64,000 nucleotides of DNA, taken from assembly GCF_005239225.2 (NCBI RefSeq), contig NC_133284.1:31234339-31298338 (forward strand), written 5' to 3'. Source of the DNA: Populus alba. Its lineage: Eukaryota; Streptophyta; Magnoliopsida; Malpighiales; Salicaceae. The translations under genes and the position numbers were made by a program. The number at the start of each line of letters is the position of its first letter. The stretch's first letter is position 1. Positions 48,299 to 60,719 of the stretch are shown here, piece after piece. The notes under the pieces were generated by a model, which was not told where the DNA came from, searched no databases, and saw nothing but the letters and a program-made list of their open reading frames with translations.

Positions 48299-49375
48299 TG
48301 TATGGGTATAGTGAAATGATACATTGCATTTATTGATAAAATGTTAATCTTATTTTCAGGACCCTCGCAACAGTAGAATAGATCCTGCTTGAATATATGT
48401 TACTTTTGTTTATTTATTTTGATCAACATGTATTTTGAGAATTATGAATGATGTAAAAGAGTTTGAATGAACCCTTATATTTGTATAACAAAACTTTTAT
48501 ATGTAATTAACGTGTATGCCATACTTAAGAATATCTTTATGTTAAATTTAAGTATTTGTATTCTATCATAGTTGTTCATATGATTAGGAATGTTGGGATG
48601 ATAAAATAATGGGGGGTGTTACATTCATAATCTAAGTTTTTACTATTTTTTTATATATAATTGTTATTAATTGCATCTTGATTATTGGACAATACCTTCT
48701 TTTTTTTGTGATGCATTGTTTGGGATAGAGGTCCAAGATGATTGAACCATGATTATGATATAAGTCGTGACAGGAATGAAGATGTCGATAACTTGGTATA
48801 GTCTCATTACAAGGGAAACTCTGCCGAATTTTTTTTAAAAAAAATTACACTGCATAAAATTTTACGCTTTTAAATAATTATGTTTTTTTTTGGGTTGTGA
48901 CAATTTATATCCAAGAAAGTTTGTTATTAACATGTCTTATATTTTTATCTTACTAATTCTTAATACCTTACTTGTTAAATGGTTAATCTAGATTTGTGTT
49001 GTATAACACTTGATACAGCAAATGCTTGGCATTTTCATAGCCAATCGTATGGGGTAACCTACACATGTGCTATGAAAGGAACTTGATTTGTTGCTAACAT
49101 AAGTTAGCATCATGAATTCCTGACAATATTTAAAAGTTTGATGTTACTTAAATAAAATAATGAATATGATCATATTAAAAATTTATAAATAACTATTAAA
49201 GATAAATCATCTTATTGGAACCTCCTTTGTGTGTGGTTTCCAGTTGATTAATAAAAAGAGTTTATACTATACTTATTTCTAATACTATTAATGGATCCTC
49301 TAACATTGACATTTGTTTTTATCATTGTTGAATCCTCACATTAGTCTTACATCTCAAAGTCCTCTTTAACTACTA

Positions 49376-49408
<33 letters not shown>
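49376..49408. repeat. (TTA)n microsatellite
   Basis: About ten ATT/TTA repeats inside the right part of the solo LTR. Confidence 0.85.
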
Positions 49409-49410
<2 letters not shown>

Positions 49411-49512
49411 GTTAACATCCATGTGGTACGACCCCGGTCTTGCCGAGTTATTTATTACTTCGACACTCCTACACTTGAGAGAAGACATCAACTCTTTGAT
49501 CGTGTCAGCTTT

Positions 49513-50589
49513 CATCTCTCTCAATATTTATTTGGTTAAGAATCATGCTTCTTTATTTTTTGCATGTTTGCCTTTAATAGGGTCACCTTGGTCTCATGAT
49601 CTGAGTCATGGATTTGGAAATTTAGCCCAAGTTGACTTTGACCTTCTTTTAAAGCATTTTTTTCAAGTGTTTTTTTTTTATATTTTTTTCACTATGCTAT
49701 TTATGGGGTCATCTCAATTTCATGTCCAGGATCATGTGTTTGATTTGTTCACCTAGGTTGGCTGTTAGGTTCACTCAAGGCTTTTTTTATCTTTTTTTAT
49801 ATAGTTTTTTATAATATCAGCATGTGTCCATTCCTTATATTTTTCTGATGTGTTCGGCCTTTTGTGATATTTTTTATGGTATGGGTTCATTCAGTCATTT
49901 TTATTTATATTTATAGTTTAAATCATGAGTGTTTTAGGGTGGATTTATTTAAATAAAAAAAAATTTAGTAAATATAACCGGGTAAATATCTCATCTTTAC
50001 CATTTTTTTCTTGGTTATTGTTAACAGGTTATTTTTATTTACATAAATAGTTATTGATTTATTTAGTTAAATGATTGCATGAATTTTTCAAATGACACTT
50101 TTAATTTTTCATGCAAGAAAAAACATTGAAAAAAAAATATTATTTTTTCTTTACACTTCTTATAGTTTTTCCTTCTTTTTCCTTACACTTCTTTTGGAAT
50201 AAAAATATTATATTTTTATTCCTTACACTTATCCTATTTATACCATTCTTTTTGTTCATTTTTTTCTCAATTTGTTTTTTAATGTTTTTTTTCTTTACAC
50301 TTTTGTTTTTTGGAAATTTATTCTATAAAGACTAAAGAAATGATGTTTGACTGTAGTAATTAGATTATTGTTTCTTTTTCGGCTACATTAAAAATTAATT
50401 TAAGATCTTGTATATTTTTATTAATGAATATAATTTTTATTATATTCTGTACAGACAAAAAAAATACTGTTTTATTGACATAGGACCCAAGACTATTAGG
50501 TCCAGAGGTAGGACCCAATTTTCTTGGGTTTTAAGTTTTTAAATATTATCATTTGTCTTATAAATATTATTATTGTATAATACATATTA
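49513..50589. other. Repeat continuation and AT-rich spacer
   Basis: The first 270 bases (GGTCTCATGATCTGAGTCATG then AGCCCAAGTTGACTTTGACC) continue the dispersed repeat interrupted at 45209. The rest is AT-rich, without a gene. Confidence 0.5.
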
Positions 50590-51610
50590 TTATTTTTATT
50601 ATAATTAATATTATTAATAAAAAAATTAAAAAAATATAATATTATTACTATTGAAGAAAAGCCATTATTTTTTTAAAATATTAAAAAATTTAATTATTTG
50701 TGTTACAAATATAACTATTTTTCTTATAATTAAAAGTATTTATATCAAAAATATTATTGTTTTTATTCTAATTTTAAGTATCAATATCAAAAATATTATA
50801 ATTTGTCTTATAACTATTCTTGGGTTTCTCAATATAATTATTTATGTTATAAATATTATTATGTTGATGATAATTCTAAATATTCATGTCAAAAATATAA
50901 TTATTTGTGTTATAAATATTTTTGGGTTTCTAAATATAATTATTTGTGTTATAAATATTATTATTTTTATAATAATTCAAAGTATTAATATAAAAAATAT
51001 TATTATTTTTATTATAATTTTCTTGGGTCTTGACGCAAGATCGAAGGCTCTTGATTCCTGTGTGAGGACTCAAGAGTCAGGATGCATTTAACTTGGATCC
51101 TGCATCAGAACCCATATCTCTTGAATCTAGAGCCAATTGGTTTAGGTAGTGCCTTAGAACCATTGCTCTTGGATCTTGAGTTTCTAAATTTTATTATTTG
51201 TTTTATAAATATTATTATTTTTTATTATAATAAATATTATTAATAAAATAATTAATAAATTTGAAAGAAAAAAATTATTATTATCATTTTTTAAAAAGAT
51301 TAAAAAATATAATTCAAAGTATCCATATAAAAAATATAATTATTTGTGTTATAAATATAATTATTTTTAATATAATTCAAAGCATTTATAACAAAAATAT
51401 TATAATTTGTGTTATAATTATTCTTGGGTTTCTAAATATAATTATTTGTGTTATAAATATTATTATTTTTATTATAATTCTAAATATTTATATCAAAAAT
51501 ATAATTATTTGTGTTATAAATATTATTATTTTTTATTATAATTCAAAATATTAATATAAAAAATATTATTATTTGTTGTATAAATACTATTATTTATATT
51601 ATAATTAATA
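50590..51610. repeat. AT-rich tandem array with a 63-bp period
   Basis: Units built on ATAATTATTTGTGTTATAAA and TATTATTATTTTTATTATAA, then a TCAAAGTATTTATATC-like segment, repeat in two blocks (50590-51020 and 51190-51610). About 170 bases of unrelated sequence with CTTGGGTCTTGACG and TGGATCCTGCATC separate them. Because 63 is divisible by three, one frame stays open through many units and spells an Ile/Asn-rich 21-residue repeat (NIIICVINIIIF...); I regard that as a by-product. Confidence 0.8.
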
Positions 51611-51807
51611 AAAAATTATAAAAATAAAAAGTAAATCCGTGACGTGGCTATGGTTTGTACCAACATCTAATTAGCTCGACTAAGGAAACATTAATTAAAA
51701 ACAAATGAATAAAGCAGAGCCTGGCAGGATTGTCTAACAGAATTGCCTAAACTTAAGCTAACAGATTTGTTAAACGAATTGTATTCTTGGTTGTTATAGC
51801 AGCTGCA

Positions 51808-51810
<3 letters not shown>

Positions 51811-51847
<37 letters not shown>
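51811..51847. repeat. (TG)18 microsatellite
   Basis: Uninterrupted TG run of 37 bases. Confidence 0.95.
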
Positions 51848-51848
<1 letters not shown>

Positions 51849-52239
51849 GTACTGTGCACAGTGTGCGTTAGTGCATGGTTAATTATTAGATACTTCTCGA
51901 CAGCTTAACATTACTGTTATTAGGAGTTTAGGTAGCACCCTTTATATTCTGAATTGTCCTTGTTTTGTTTCATGCAAATAGCTTGGAGGACATGGATTGA
52001 CAAGTTGGATTAACAATCACATTGATTTGCCAAGATGTTTGGATTCACTTCATAACTGAAGAAAACGGGGAAGATCTTCATAACCATCTCTCCATCTTTG
52101 TGAGATAAGCACCTGATGAGGTTCACCTAAAACCCACCAAAGCTGGTGACTTGGGTAGCGAGTAAATGATACTTGAATTGATGGTAATGTTAGGTTTCCT
52201 AAATAAGATATATACAGTGAAAATAATAAAATAAAATTA

Positions 52240-53870
52240 TTCGGGAGTTTATAGGATCTTGTCAAATAAATCTAGAGTTGTTTGGGGATTTATTACCTGA
52301 AAATATATTCTTTAACTTTGAATAATTCTTTAAAAGCTGAGTTATCAAAAACCACATGTCTTTTAATTATTCAGCTTTCAACAATAATATACACGAACCA
52401 CTAATAAAAAATCTTATAAATTTTTATTTAAAAAAGAGGAATTGTTATGCTTAAAGTGTCAGCTCTCTATTCTATAACTTACATAATTTTTTTATCTAAC
52501 AGACAACCACTAAAAATAAAAGGCAAAGCTAAATATTTATAGGAAAATCTAAAAAAACCCTATAAATTGGCAAAATATCAATTTACCCCCTGAATAATAT
52601 TTATATATTAATTCAAGACAACTTTATAAATTAGTTCAATCAAGTTCGTTCTTGATTTTTCTAGGTATAGAAATATAATCATTGTATTAATTATATTATT
52701 GTCTTTAATTTCTAAAATATATTTTAATCAAATCATACTTAAACAAATCATCCCAGTTTAATTTTTGACTAATGGTTCTTAACGTGTGTGACCCATTAGG
52801 TTCATAATATATTGGCTTAAATATAAATTATAATTCTAGTTAAATAGAATTAAATAAATTAAAAAAATTAATTTATTATTATTTCAACAATCGATTAATT
52901 TATATTTGAAGATTAGGTGCATCGTCTAGTAACGTGTCATAATCCTCTAAATATTAAGAAAAAAAGTCACTAGTGGTTTGACTTAACCTTTTAGTGACCA
53001 GTTTTTCAATTTAATTAATATTCTTTCATCAATAATGTTCTGATTTAACATTAAAGCATAAAATATGTCTGTCATGTTTAATCATGTTTGTTCTCTACAT
53101 AATAGTCATTGATTGTTTGAATAAGATTTAAAACGCTTTTCAAATCTCATTCCACTTTGGCCAAAAATTTCTCAGTCAATACTATTTGAGAACAGATGAA
53201 ACATTTTCTATAATTCACGTACGGTGATGAATCCTCTCGTGATCACTCAAGTACCTTCATATAGTTGATGTTATACCAAATGTCTACTCTTTTGTTACTT
53301 CGATTAAGATAACATGTAAGAAGATCAAAAACATAACATTCTCTGTATATGATCTCTTAGTGATCTCAAGTCTAAGAATCATTTACATAACCATCATGTG
53401 AGTCTTTTCATAGATATAGATAATCTATTCATATGGAATTCTCATGCAAGTCAGTTCAATAAACATATCTTATGACAAACACCTAAATATTAGTTTTAGG
53501 TATCCCTTATACCTCAACTTATGAGAACAACTGCTTTTTTTCATAAATGAAAGAACATACTATGTATTAGTCTTTACGGATATAATGAATGTCCAATATT
53601 TAAGAAAGTATCGACCATAAATATTTTATAAATAATGCTTTAATGCAATAGAGATCTTGTAATCATAACAACTTTATGATTTCATTTGCAAAGCATTTTT
53701 GTACCATGAACTTTATCTTTACTCTAAATTCATAAATCAAATATTATATTTATTAATCTAACATTATATGAATATTAAAAATAAATTAAGATTTTATTAA
53801 TAATAAATATATATTTACACGAATATAATATTGTCACATATAACCAACCGAGTGGTTGTAAGGCATATTA
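52240..53870. repeat. Dispersed 1.6-kb repeat, copy B
   Basis: Same family and orientation as 930-2520. Shared landmarks follow the same order (TGATTTTTCTAGGT, TGACTAATGGTTCTTA, TTATATTTGAAGAT, GTGGTTTGACTTAACC, CATGTGAGTCTTT). No coding frame. Confidence 0.6.
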
Positions 53871-55479
53871 AACTAACAGGTAATGCATCTAGGGGGTAAA
53901 CAATTGGCTCCAAAATGTACATGTCTGGTACAGGCTTTATCTGGTATTGTAGTAGCTTTTATTGTTGTGATTTGAAAAAAGTAAATTTAGAAAAATCACT
54001 TTTAGTTATGAATGATTTGATTAAAATATTTGTTTAATTAAAATTGTGATTGAAGTTATTATCTAGCAAAAAACATGCCTAATATATTTAGTTGAAATTA
54101 ATGTTGATAATAAAATGACCTAACAAAAATATAATTAACTTCTTATTTTGCAATTACATTTATGTGCATTTGATTATTAATGCATTGTAAAAATAATCAT
54201 GCGAATTACAAAGTTGGTTTTATTATCTCATTACATTTACTACAATTTCATCATAAATATAATCCATTCATGAAGGATTGTGTATTTCAATATGATGTAC
54301 TTGTTGCTTTTTACTAAACAACCAAAAAACAAGAGTAATTAAATTTATTTTTTTGTTTTATTTTATTTTATCATTCAATAAATTAATACTAGTATGAAAA
54401 TAATCAATTAATTTTTTTTAAAAAAAAAAAGCGACTACCGATTATCAAATAGCGAATATGTGTCTTTCTTGTTCACAAATCAAGAGCTTTGAGCCAAAAA
54501 AAAAACAAAACCCATAAATTTTTTAAGCTACATACTGATTTTGAAGCTAAAAAAAAAAAATGGTTTCACATAGTTATAATCCAAGCATTCTGATCTACAT
54601 CTCATCAAAAAATCCATTCAAACTCGTCAAAAAAGATTGATCTTTTATTACTGGCGTCAAGCACTCTTGATGTAAATTGATGCAAACGCAAACTCTAACT
54701 CTTAAAGACAATTTGTTTATAGCTTTTTTGTTCTTACGGAGGTTTCTTGAACAAAGGAAAATTTGTATGTGTTTTTTGAACAGGTAAAAAAAGGCAGGAT
54801 AAGTGGTTTAATAGAAGCAAGTAAAAATTGTTTCACCTCAAACCTCATTTATTGGCAGGTTCCATGAAGTAAACCACGGGTTTATTTTGTAATCAAGTAC
54901 TATACAGTAGAACCTGAAGCCAGGCATGTCTTATTTAGCGCGTGATATTAAACATGTAAACATGATTCTGAATTAGCTCCCTCCATGTTTCTTTCCCTCT
55001 CCTTCCCTCCTCGACTTCTTAAATTTATCCATATTGAAGAAACTTGTGTATCTGGAAAGTATGCATATGCGCATTCTACTGCACTTCAATTGCGACTACT
55101 GAAAAGGAATTTGTTTAGCAATTATCGAATAGTTAAAGCCTTACAATTAGCTGTTGTGATGTTATTTTTAGACTGAAAGCATGCTCGAAACTCTCCCATT
55201 CCTTCTTGTTTACGTATGGCTATTTCCTTTTCAAACAAAAAATTGTGGTAGTTTTTGCCATCTGCTTTCTTTTATCATAATTTGAGGCTGTCATTGGTCG
55301 TCTCTCGATGTCTCTGTGCATGCTTGGGGGGAGGGGGGGAGGGCCTGAGGCTCAGGTGCATATTTCGGTGGTCTCAAACGTGTTTGTGGATTTGTGATGG
55401 GGAGGATAATTGCCTTTGGATGTCTGCTCATTTTCTTTTTATGTTATTGAAAGTGAAGGCGATTCTGATGCAGGTGTAG
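53871..55479. other. Intergenic; possible leader of the A20/AN1 pseudogene
   Basis: The last 500 bases are less AT-rich, with a pyrimidine-rich stretch (54979-55020) and a G-run (55325-55340). They may be the former leader and leader intron of the A20/AN1 pseudogene. No coding frame. Confidence 0.4.
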
Positions 55480-55929
55480 GGGTTCTTTGGAACAGCAACA
55501 ACAATGAACTTATGTTCCCAAGTGCCATGATGACTTCATTTTAAACCAAGAACATGCTAAAATGGCTTTATCAATATGCTGCGTGTGTTATGAATGTTTT
55601 CTCTCCGTTTACACGACGAGCAATGCTGTCATCGCTGCTGCTGTAGATCCACCAGCTACTTCAGCAGTGCCATTGATTAGCTCAACACCGGCATCGTCTG
55701 CAGCTGCTTCCAGTACCGATCACACAAGTGTGAGAGAGAGAGTCCTAAGAGGTGCAACACTCGCAAAAAATGCATTGGTTTAACTAGATTCAGTACTTGT
55801 AATTGCGGGAATCTTTTCTGCGCGCAATTCATCGCTACCCAGAGCTCCAGTGACTATCGATCTGCTGGTCAAGATGCCATTGCCAAGGCAAATCCCATTG
55901 TTAAGGCTGCAAAGCTTGATAAAATCTGA
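55480..55929 (+). pseudogene. A20/AN1 stress-associated protein pseudogene
   Basis: Across three frames the sequence reads GFFGTATTMNLCS (end of an A20 zinc finger), CHDDFILNQEHAKMALS, a Ser/Ala/Thr-rich linker ([15 protein letters not shown]), then [20 protein letters not shown] (AN1 start), IHRY-like sequence and the conserved tail [20 protein letters not shown] ending KLDKI and a stop at 55927-55929. An extra C after TGTTCC near 55514 shifts the A20 frame; other shifts lie before AN1 and at the HRY motif. The upstream A20 cysteines and an AN1 cysteine are missing. The [10 protein letters not shown]...KLDKI tail marks another SAP subclass than the intact gene at 63240, so it is not simply a tandem copy of it. 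Absence of introns could mean a processed copy, but many SAP genes lack coding introns. Confidence 0.85.
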
Positions 55930-56470
55930 AAGTCCGCCATTAAAATCACATAGTGTTAAGGCTTATATTAGGTGATCTCCTTATGTTAGATGTCCCTGTG
56001 GCTCAAAATGTTAAAGTTGCAGATAGTCAGACATGTCCCCTGTGGGTTATCTTCTTCTGATTTTAAAGCAAAGGTTTGTAGCTGATTTTTAAAATATTTT
56101 TTATTTAAAAATATATTAAAATAATATTTTTATATTAACACATTAAAATGATTTAAAAATATTTAAAAAAATTAATTAAAAAAAAATTAAAACGTAAAAT
56201 CAGAGCAAGCAGGTATCGTGTTTGATATTGTAATTTTGTTAGTAATTACTTTTTAAAATTATTTTTGTTTTTAAATTGATTGAAAATATTTTTTATTTTT
56301 TAAAATTTATTTTTATTATTAGCACATTAAAAAAGATTTAAAAATACTAAAAAATTAATTTAAAAAAAAATCAGTTATAACTATTTTAAAAATTAAAAAA
56401 TATATATTATTTTATTTATTTTCTAATAAAAATACTTCAAAAGATAGCCATTAGTCTACTCTCGAACGCT
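55930..56470. other. Spacer with MITE-like remnants
   Basis: Two AT-rich remnants (about 56075-56210 and 56245-56450) share TAAAATATTTTTTATTTAAA and ATATTAAAATAATATTTTTA motifs with remnants at 59340, 59790 and 60920. No gene. Confidence 0.5.
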
Positions 56471-57180
56471 ATCTTAACGAAGAAGGCACTCGCGGTACTA
56501 AAAAGATTTCAAACATGAGAACCTCTTTAAACAAAATAGACAGTTCAGAGACTTCTGATCTCGTCAACCCAATTGTGATCTTATCCCAACGTGTGACCGT
56601 TCGTACATCCAACGGGTCCCACTCTGTAGTATATAAGGAAAGGAAACCAGCCTAGAGCCAGGTTCATGTGTGGCCAACCATATTGCCCCACTTTCTCTCC
56701 TTCCATGTGGATTCGCCACGTGTCCAGAGCGTGCGCGCGATCTGAACAAGGACCGTTCATGGCTCTTCTTGTTTGACTACCCAGAACAAGTCACATCAGC
56801 TGACCATGGCAAGTGGTTGACCCACCACTAACCGTCTAAGCTTTTCAGGCGTTGATTAGCCGCGCAGGGATGCTTCTAGCTGTCAGACCATGTCAAGAAC
56901 TCGTGGAGCTTGGAGAGTCCGATCTTCGAAATGGTTTCCAGCTTGAAGTTAAATTAAAGCACAGGGCTTAAGAGTAATACCGAGCAGGCCCTAAGCCTCC
57001 CGTTCCTCGGTTGAAATGAAGAAGATCGAGATCTACGATCATGGAAGGATATTGCCTTTCCTTTTCCTCTCTGGTCACGAGAAGGTGTCGTCTTCGGTAC
57101 TGGAAAGTAGGATCGGAGTGCCGGGGGGCGGGGGGGGAATCACCCACGCCCTCTCCTGGTCTTAACTGGTCTTGGATGTC
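56471..57180. other. GC-richer non-coding island
   Basis: About 700 bases with much higher GC than the surroundings, a TATA-like GTATATAAGG at 56630, a GCCACGTGTCC G-box at 56715-56725 and several TTGAC W-box cores (56775, 56817). No frame or splice structure is convincing. It may be a promoter relic or a non-coding transcript. Confidence 0.4.
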
Positions 57181-58799
57181 AGGGGAATTGTCATTTTATT
57201 ACTAATTTTAATAAATATAAATAAATAAATGTCAATGGGGTTTAATTTCATATGGGTTGCAAGAAAGTTGTGAAAACTCACTAATTATTGTTGGCTATGG
57301 GTTAAATCTATTTTTTCTAGCATAAAAATTAATGTTTAAGAATCGTAGGTGTGTTTTCTAATAAAAAAAATAACTATGAATTTAAAATATAATGTATATT
57401 TAGGCAATATTTTTAAAATAATATTGATACGATGATAAATTGTATGATTTTTTTTAATTAAGATGATGATATATTAAATTGATCTGAGTTAATCTATCAA
57501 ATTTATAACTCCAATTTTGAAATTATAATAACCTTACATCAAATTTTAATATGTTTATATTCCTAATCAACTCAATATTAAATTAAAAAATAACAAAAAA
57601 AAAATATCCAATCAAATTTGTATTAACTTACTAAACTCGCATCTTGGGTTATGAGACCAAGATAAATTCATGAAAAATATATCAAAAAAATCATGAATCT
57701 CGAATTCCAACCAACCCAGCATTACAAGATAAAATAATAATAATAATAATAAAAAGAATCTTAAGTTAGTCGAAGCTAACTTGTTAAACTTGCAACTTCC
57801 ATTATAAGATCAAGATAAATTTATAAAAAACAACTAAAAAAATTTCGAAGCTCCGTGTTCAACAAATCCAATGATAAATATTGAAATCAATAACAAAAAT
57901 ATTCATAATATTAGAATCTCTAACCACCTCAACATTGAATGATTAAATAAATAAAAATCAATCAAAGAAGCATTGAAAAACACAATAGAGTCAACTTTAT
58001 CCAACTTGTTTAATCAATTTTCTGTGTCATGTTATCAAGATAAATTCCGAGAAAGAAAATAGAAAAAAATATGAAGCCTCGCTTTTAACAAATCTAATAT
58101 TAGATATTAAAATTGAAATTGAAATTGAAAAAAAAATTATCTATGAAACTTATATATAACCAACACAAAAAAATTACAAATCACTATTCTCAAAACAACC
58201 CAGTATTAAAGATAAAACTGAAAAAAAAAAAAACTATGCTACTAAAGGATTAAATTAAATTAGAATATCATTTTAATGAATAATATTTTATAGACATGAT
58301 TTGTTAATACCCCATTAATATATATATATATATTTTAAAAAATAAATCTATGAAACTTATATATAATCCAACACAAAAAAAAAAAAATTAATTACAAATC
58401 ATTATACTCAAAAGAATCTAGTATTAAAGATGAAATTAAAAAAAAAATTGTTACTAAAGAGTTAAATTGAATTAAAATATCATTTTAATGAATATTATTT
58501 GATAAATTTTATTTACCCATAATTTTTAGTGTTTTGTTAATGTTAATACCCCCATTAATATATTTTTAGAGAAAACATGGCACCAACATTTGAAGTAATC
58601 ATACATACAGTTTATTTAAAATAATGTAATGATAACCATTTAATAGATTCATGGTGGTAAGAATCTAAGATTTAAATATTTGATTTTTATATAATTATTA
58701 ATATGATATTTAATTTTAAAATTAGCTAAAATAGATACAAGTTGATCTGGATATTCATATTAATAAAACAATAACAACAATAATAATAATACATTGACA
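57181..58799. repeat. AT-rich repeat-derived DNA
   Basis: From 57430 to 58200 the dispersed family of 38.6-41.2 kb recurs in minus orientation (CAACCCAGCATTACAAGAT, AACTTGTTAAACTTGCAAC). A diverged tandem duplication of about 210 bases covers roughly 58130-58326 and 58338-58566 (GAAACTTATATATAA...ATATCATTTTAATGAAT...CCCATTAATATAT). No gene. Confidence 0.55.
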
Positions 58800-59240
58800 A
58801 ACAAATCAAGTCGGTCCACGAGATTTCCGAATATTATACTCAGTCCATGCTAATTTCACGTTTTGCACATTGGGAACTATTACACGCGCGTACAGAGAGA
58901 GTCGTAGGCGTCAGCAACAGGCACGGACGCGTGTCTCGCACACGTGTACGCCATGTCAGGTTCGACAGGGACTAGTTAAAAAAAGAAAGGTGGGGGCGGT
59001 CAGTCAGATTGGGCGGCTCAAAGCCCCCAGTCGCCGTTAACATCCAATAATATCGTCCGCGGTTCCAGATTTGCCCCCATCAAGCTGCCTGTGACGCATG
59101 AAATACTGTGTTTTTACCCCGGCTGGTGTAAAACCAGTAGCTTAGAATTAGAGTCCAAGGACCAAATGGTTGATGATGGCAGCAAAAGATCAGGCAACGA
59201 GTCTGCAACTTGCTTCCTCAAGTAATTCCAAGTTTTCTCT
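58800..59240. other. Second GC-richer non-coding island
   Basis: It has ACGCGT, CACACGTGTACG and other ACGT cores at 58885-58950 and a C-rich stretch near 59020. No coding frame found. The composition suggests a promoter or former gene. Confidence 0.35.
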
Positions 59241-60009
59241 GTAATTGGCTTCTAAAAGTCATTATCTTCGCATCTAGTTGAAATCTGATCGGAGGGAAAA
59301 GTTAAAAATAAAATATTTGAGATTATTCTACCATGATCAGGGTATTTAACTATTGCTTTTGAATATATTTTTAACTTAAAAATAAATTAAAATAATATAT
59401 ATTTTTATTTTTTAAAATTAATTTTTAATATGAACATATTAAAATAATAAAAAAGCATTCAAAAAAATTAATTTAAAATTAAAAAAATTAACTCTTCGTA
59501 AAAAAAAAAAAAAGATTAAACCTAAACCCCATACGAACACTTCATCTCGGGGGACAAGATTGCTTGAATGTTAAGCTATCTATATTTTCACCTTTAAGCT
59601 GCTTCAAGTTCATCAACCAACTTGTATAGGTATGTGTGGAGTGATTGTGCTTCCCTACTGCATCTTCTTTTGATGTAGAAAAGATGGAAGGAAAACAAAA
59701 CATTAATGAATAGACATGCTGCCTACCGGAATCTTAAACATAAACTACATGCATAGATTGATTTCAAGGCAAGATAATTAAATATATTAAAATGTTTTTT
59801 ATACTGTAATATATTAAAATAATATTTTTTATTTTTGAAATCAGTGTATTAAAACAATTCAAAACATATAAAAAAAATTAATTTTTAGTAAAAATAATTT
59901 TTTAATTTTTAAAAAATACTAGTTCAATTGTGTTTCCAAATGCTGTCTTAGTCACAAGTGTGAGTTAGAATCATATATGTTGTCCAAAAAGCATCTACAA
60001 TGACTTAAC
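59241..60009. other. Spacer with MITE-like remnants
   Basis: Remnants at about 59345-59500 and 59785-59955 belong to the AT-rich family mentioned at 56075; no gene. Confidence 0.45.
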
Positions 60010-60026
60010 AAAAACCCAATTTATCA

Positions 60027-60191
60027 ACATGAAGTATGTAACTTAATTGATCAAGCACCTCTAAATGTCACTAGTTTGAATTCCATAAATCTCGGGATCA
60101 TTGAAGGTTTATATGGTTGTTAACTTTAGAGTCTGTGAAATTAGTTAAGGTGCGCGCAAACTGGCCCGAATACTCAAATTAATAATAATAA
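60027..60191 (+). mobile_element. Full-length-like SINE
   Basis: A 17-bp target duplication with one mismatch (aaaaacccaatttatca at 60010-60026, aaaaacctaatttatca at 60192-60208) flanks it. Near the left end, GTAACTTAATTGATCAAGC is A-box-like, and AGTTTGAATTCC (60071-60082) is B-box-like, as in tRNA-derived SINEs. The right end is A-rich after TAATAATAATAAA. It would have depended on a LINE for movement. Confidence 0.88.
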
Positions 60192-60579
60192 AAAAACCTA
60201 ATTTATCATTCTTCATTTGCAACACCTCCTTTATCTTTTTGAATTTTTGTATGTATATTATATCACTCCCTTTCTATTTTATTTTGGCACTGTCTCAAGA
60301 AAAAATAATTGGAACACGATACCTCGCACAAATTCTACATAGTCAAAGAAATCGGCGAGAATACCAAGTCGCGCCGGTTGTGGTCTAGAACGGGAAAATT
60401 ATCACCGGCCAGAATGATAACCCAGCACACCTGTACTCGTCATTTATTAATATTCTATATAAAAATCTACCCGATTAAGAGAATACCAAGTGGCTTTTGT
60501 CTTGGTACACACGATATTTAGAACCTATTACAGGCGAAAATAAATAACAGCTTACAAATAATATTTAGACCGGTTTGTC

Positions 60580-60690
60580 ATCACGACCCAATCATTAAAA
60601 ATTTATATAGTTATTAATTTTAAAATTTTAAAAATTTATTTAAAATATACCTAAGTTAGTTCGAAGAAATATCATTAAAAAAACAAGTAA
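60580..60690 (+). mobile_element. Truncated SINE remnant
   Basis: TTATATAGTTATTAATTTTA then TTTAAAATATACCTAAGTTA matches the 3' body of the SINE family, most like the copy at 5024. No duplication was found. Confidence 0.45.
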
Positions 60691-60719
60691 ATAAATAAAA
60701 AAAGTAGCATTCAAGAGTT

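Larger units (their letters stand above)
46196..48902. mobile_element. LTR-type element nested in the solo LTR
   Basis: It begins TGTAAAACCC and ends GGGTTGTGACA and is flanked by gttta and attta; the uninterrupted copy at 24685-26259 indicates gttta as the original site. It has no coding domain and is probably itself a long solo LTR. GGGGTGTTACA at 48613-48623, another typical LTR end, suggests that the last 279 bases may belong to a second piece. Contains a minisatellite at 47870-48150. Confidence 0.7.
45210..49507 (+). mobile_element. Solo LTR of the 24685-26259 family, split by a nested insertion
   Basis: A 5-bp duplication, gcttt, flanks it (45205-45209 and 49508-49512). Both LTR parts (45210-46195 and 48903-49507) match the copy at 24685-26259 in opposite orientation; without the nested 2.7 kb the length is about 1.59 kb, close to the other copy. 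TATAAAA lies at 45896-45902 on the plus strand. The first base pair is TA instead of TG, a point change. Confidence 0.9.

Noticed and set aside
50651..51554. Ile/Asn-rich open frames
   Set aside because: They arise from a 63-bp AT-rich tandem repeat; no start, stop or composition suggests a real protein.
55562..55783. 73-codon frame as an independent gene
   Set aside because: It is the middle frame of a frameshifted A20/AN1 pseudogene.
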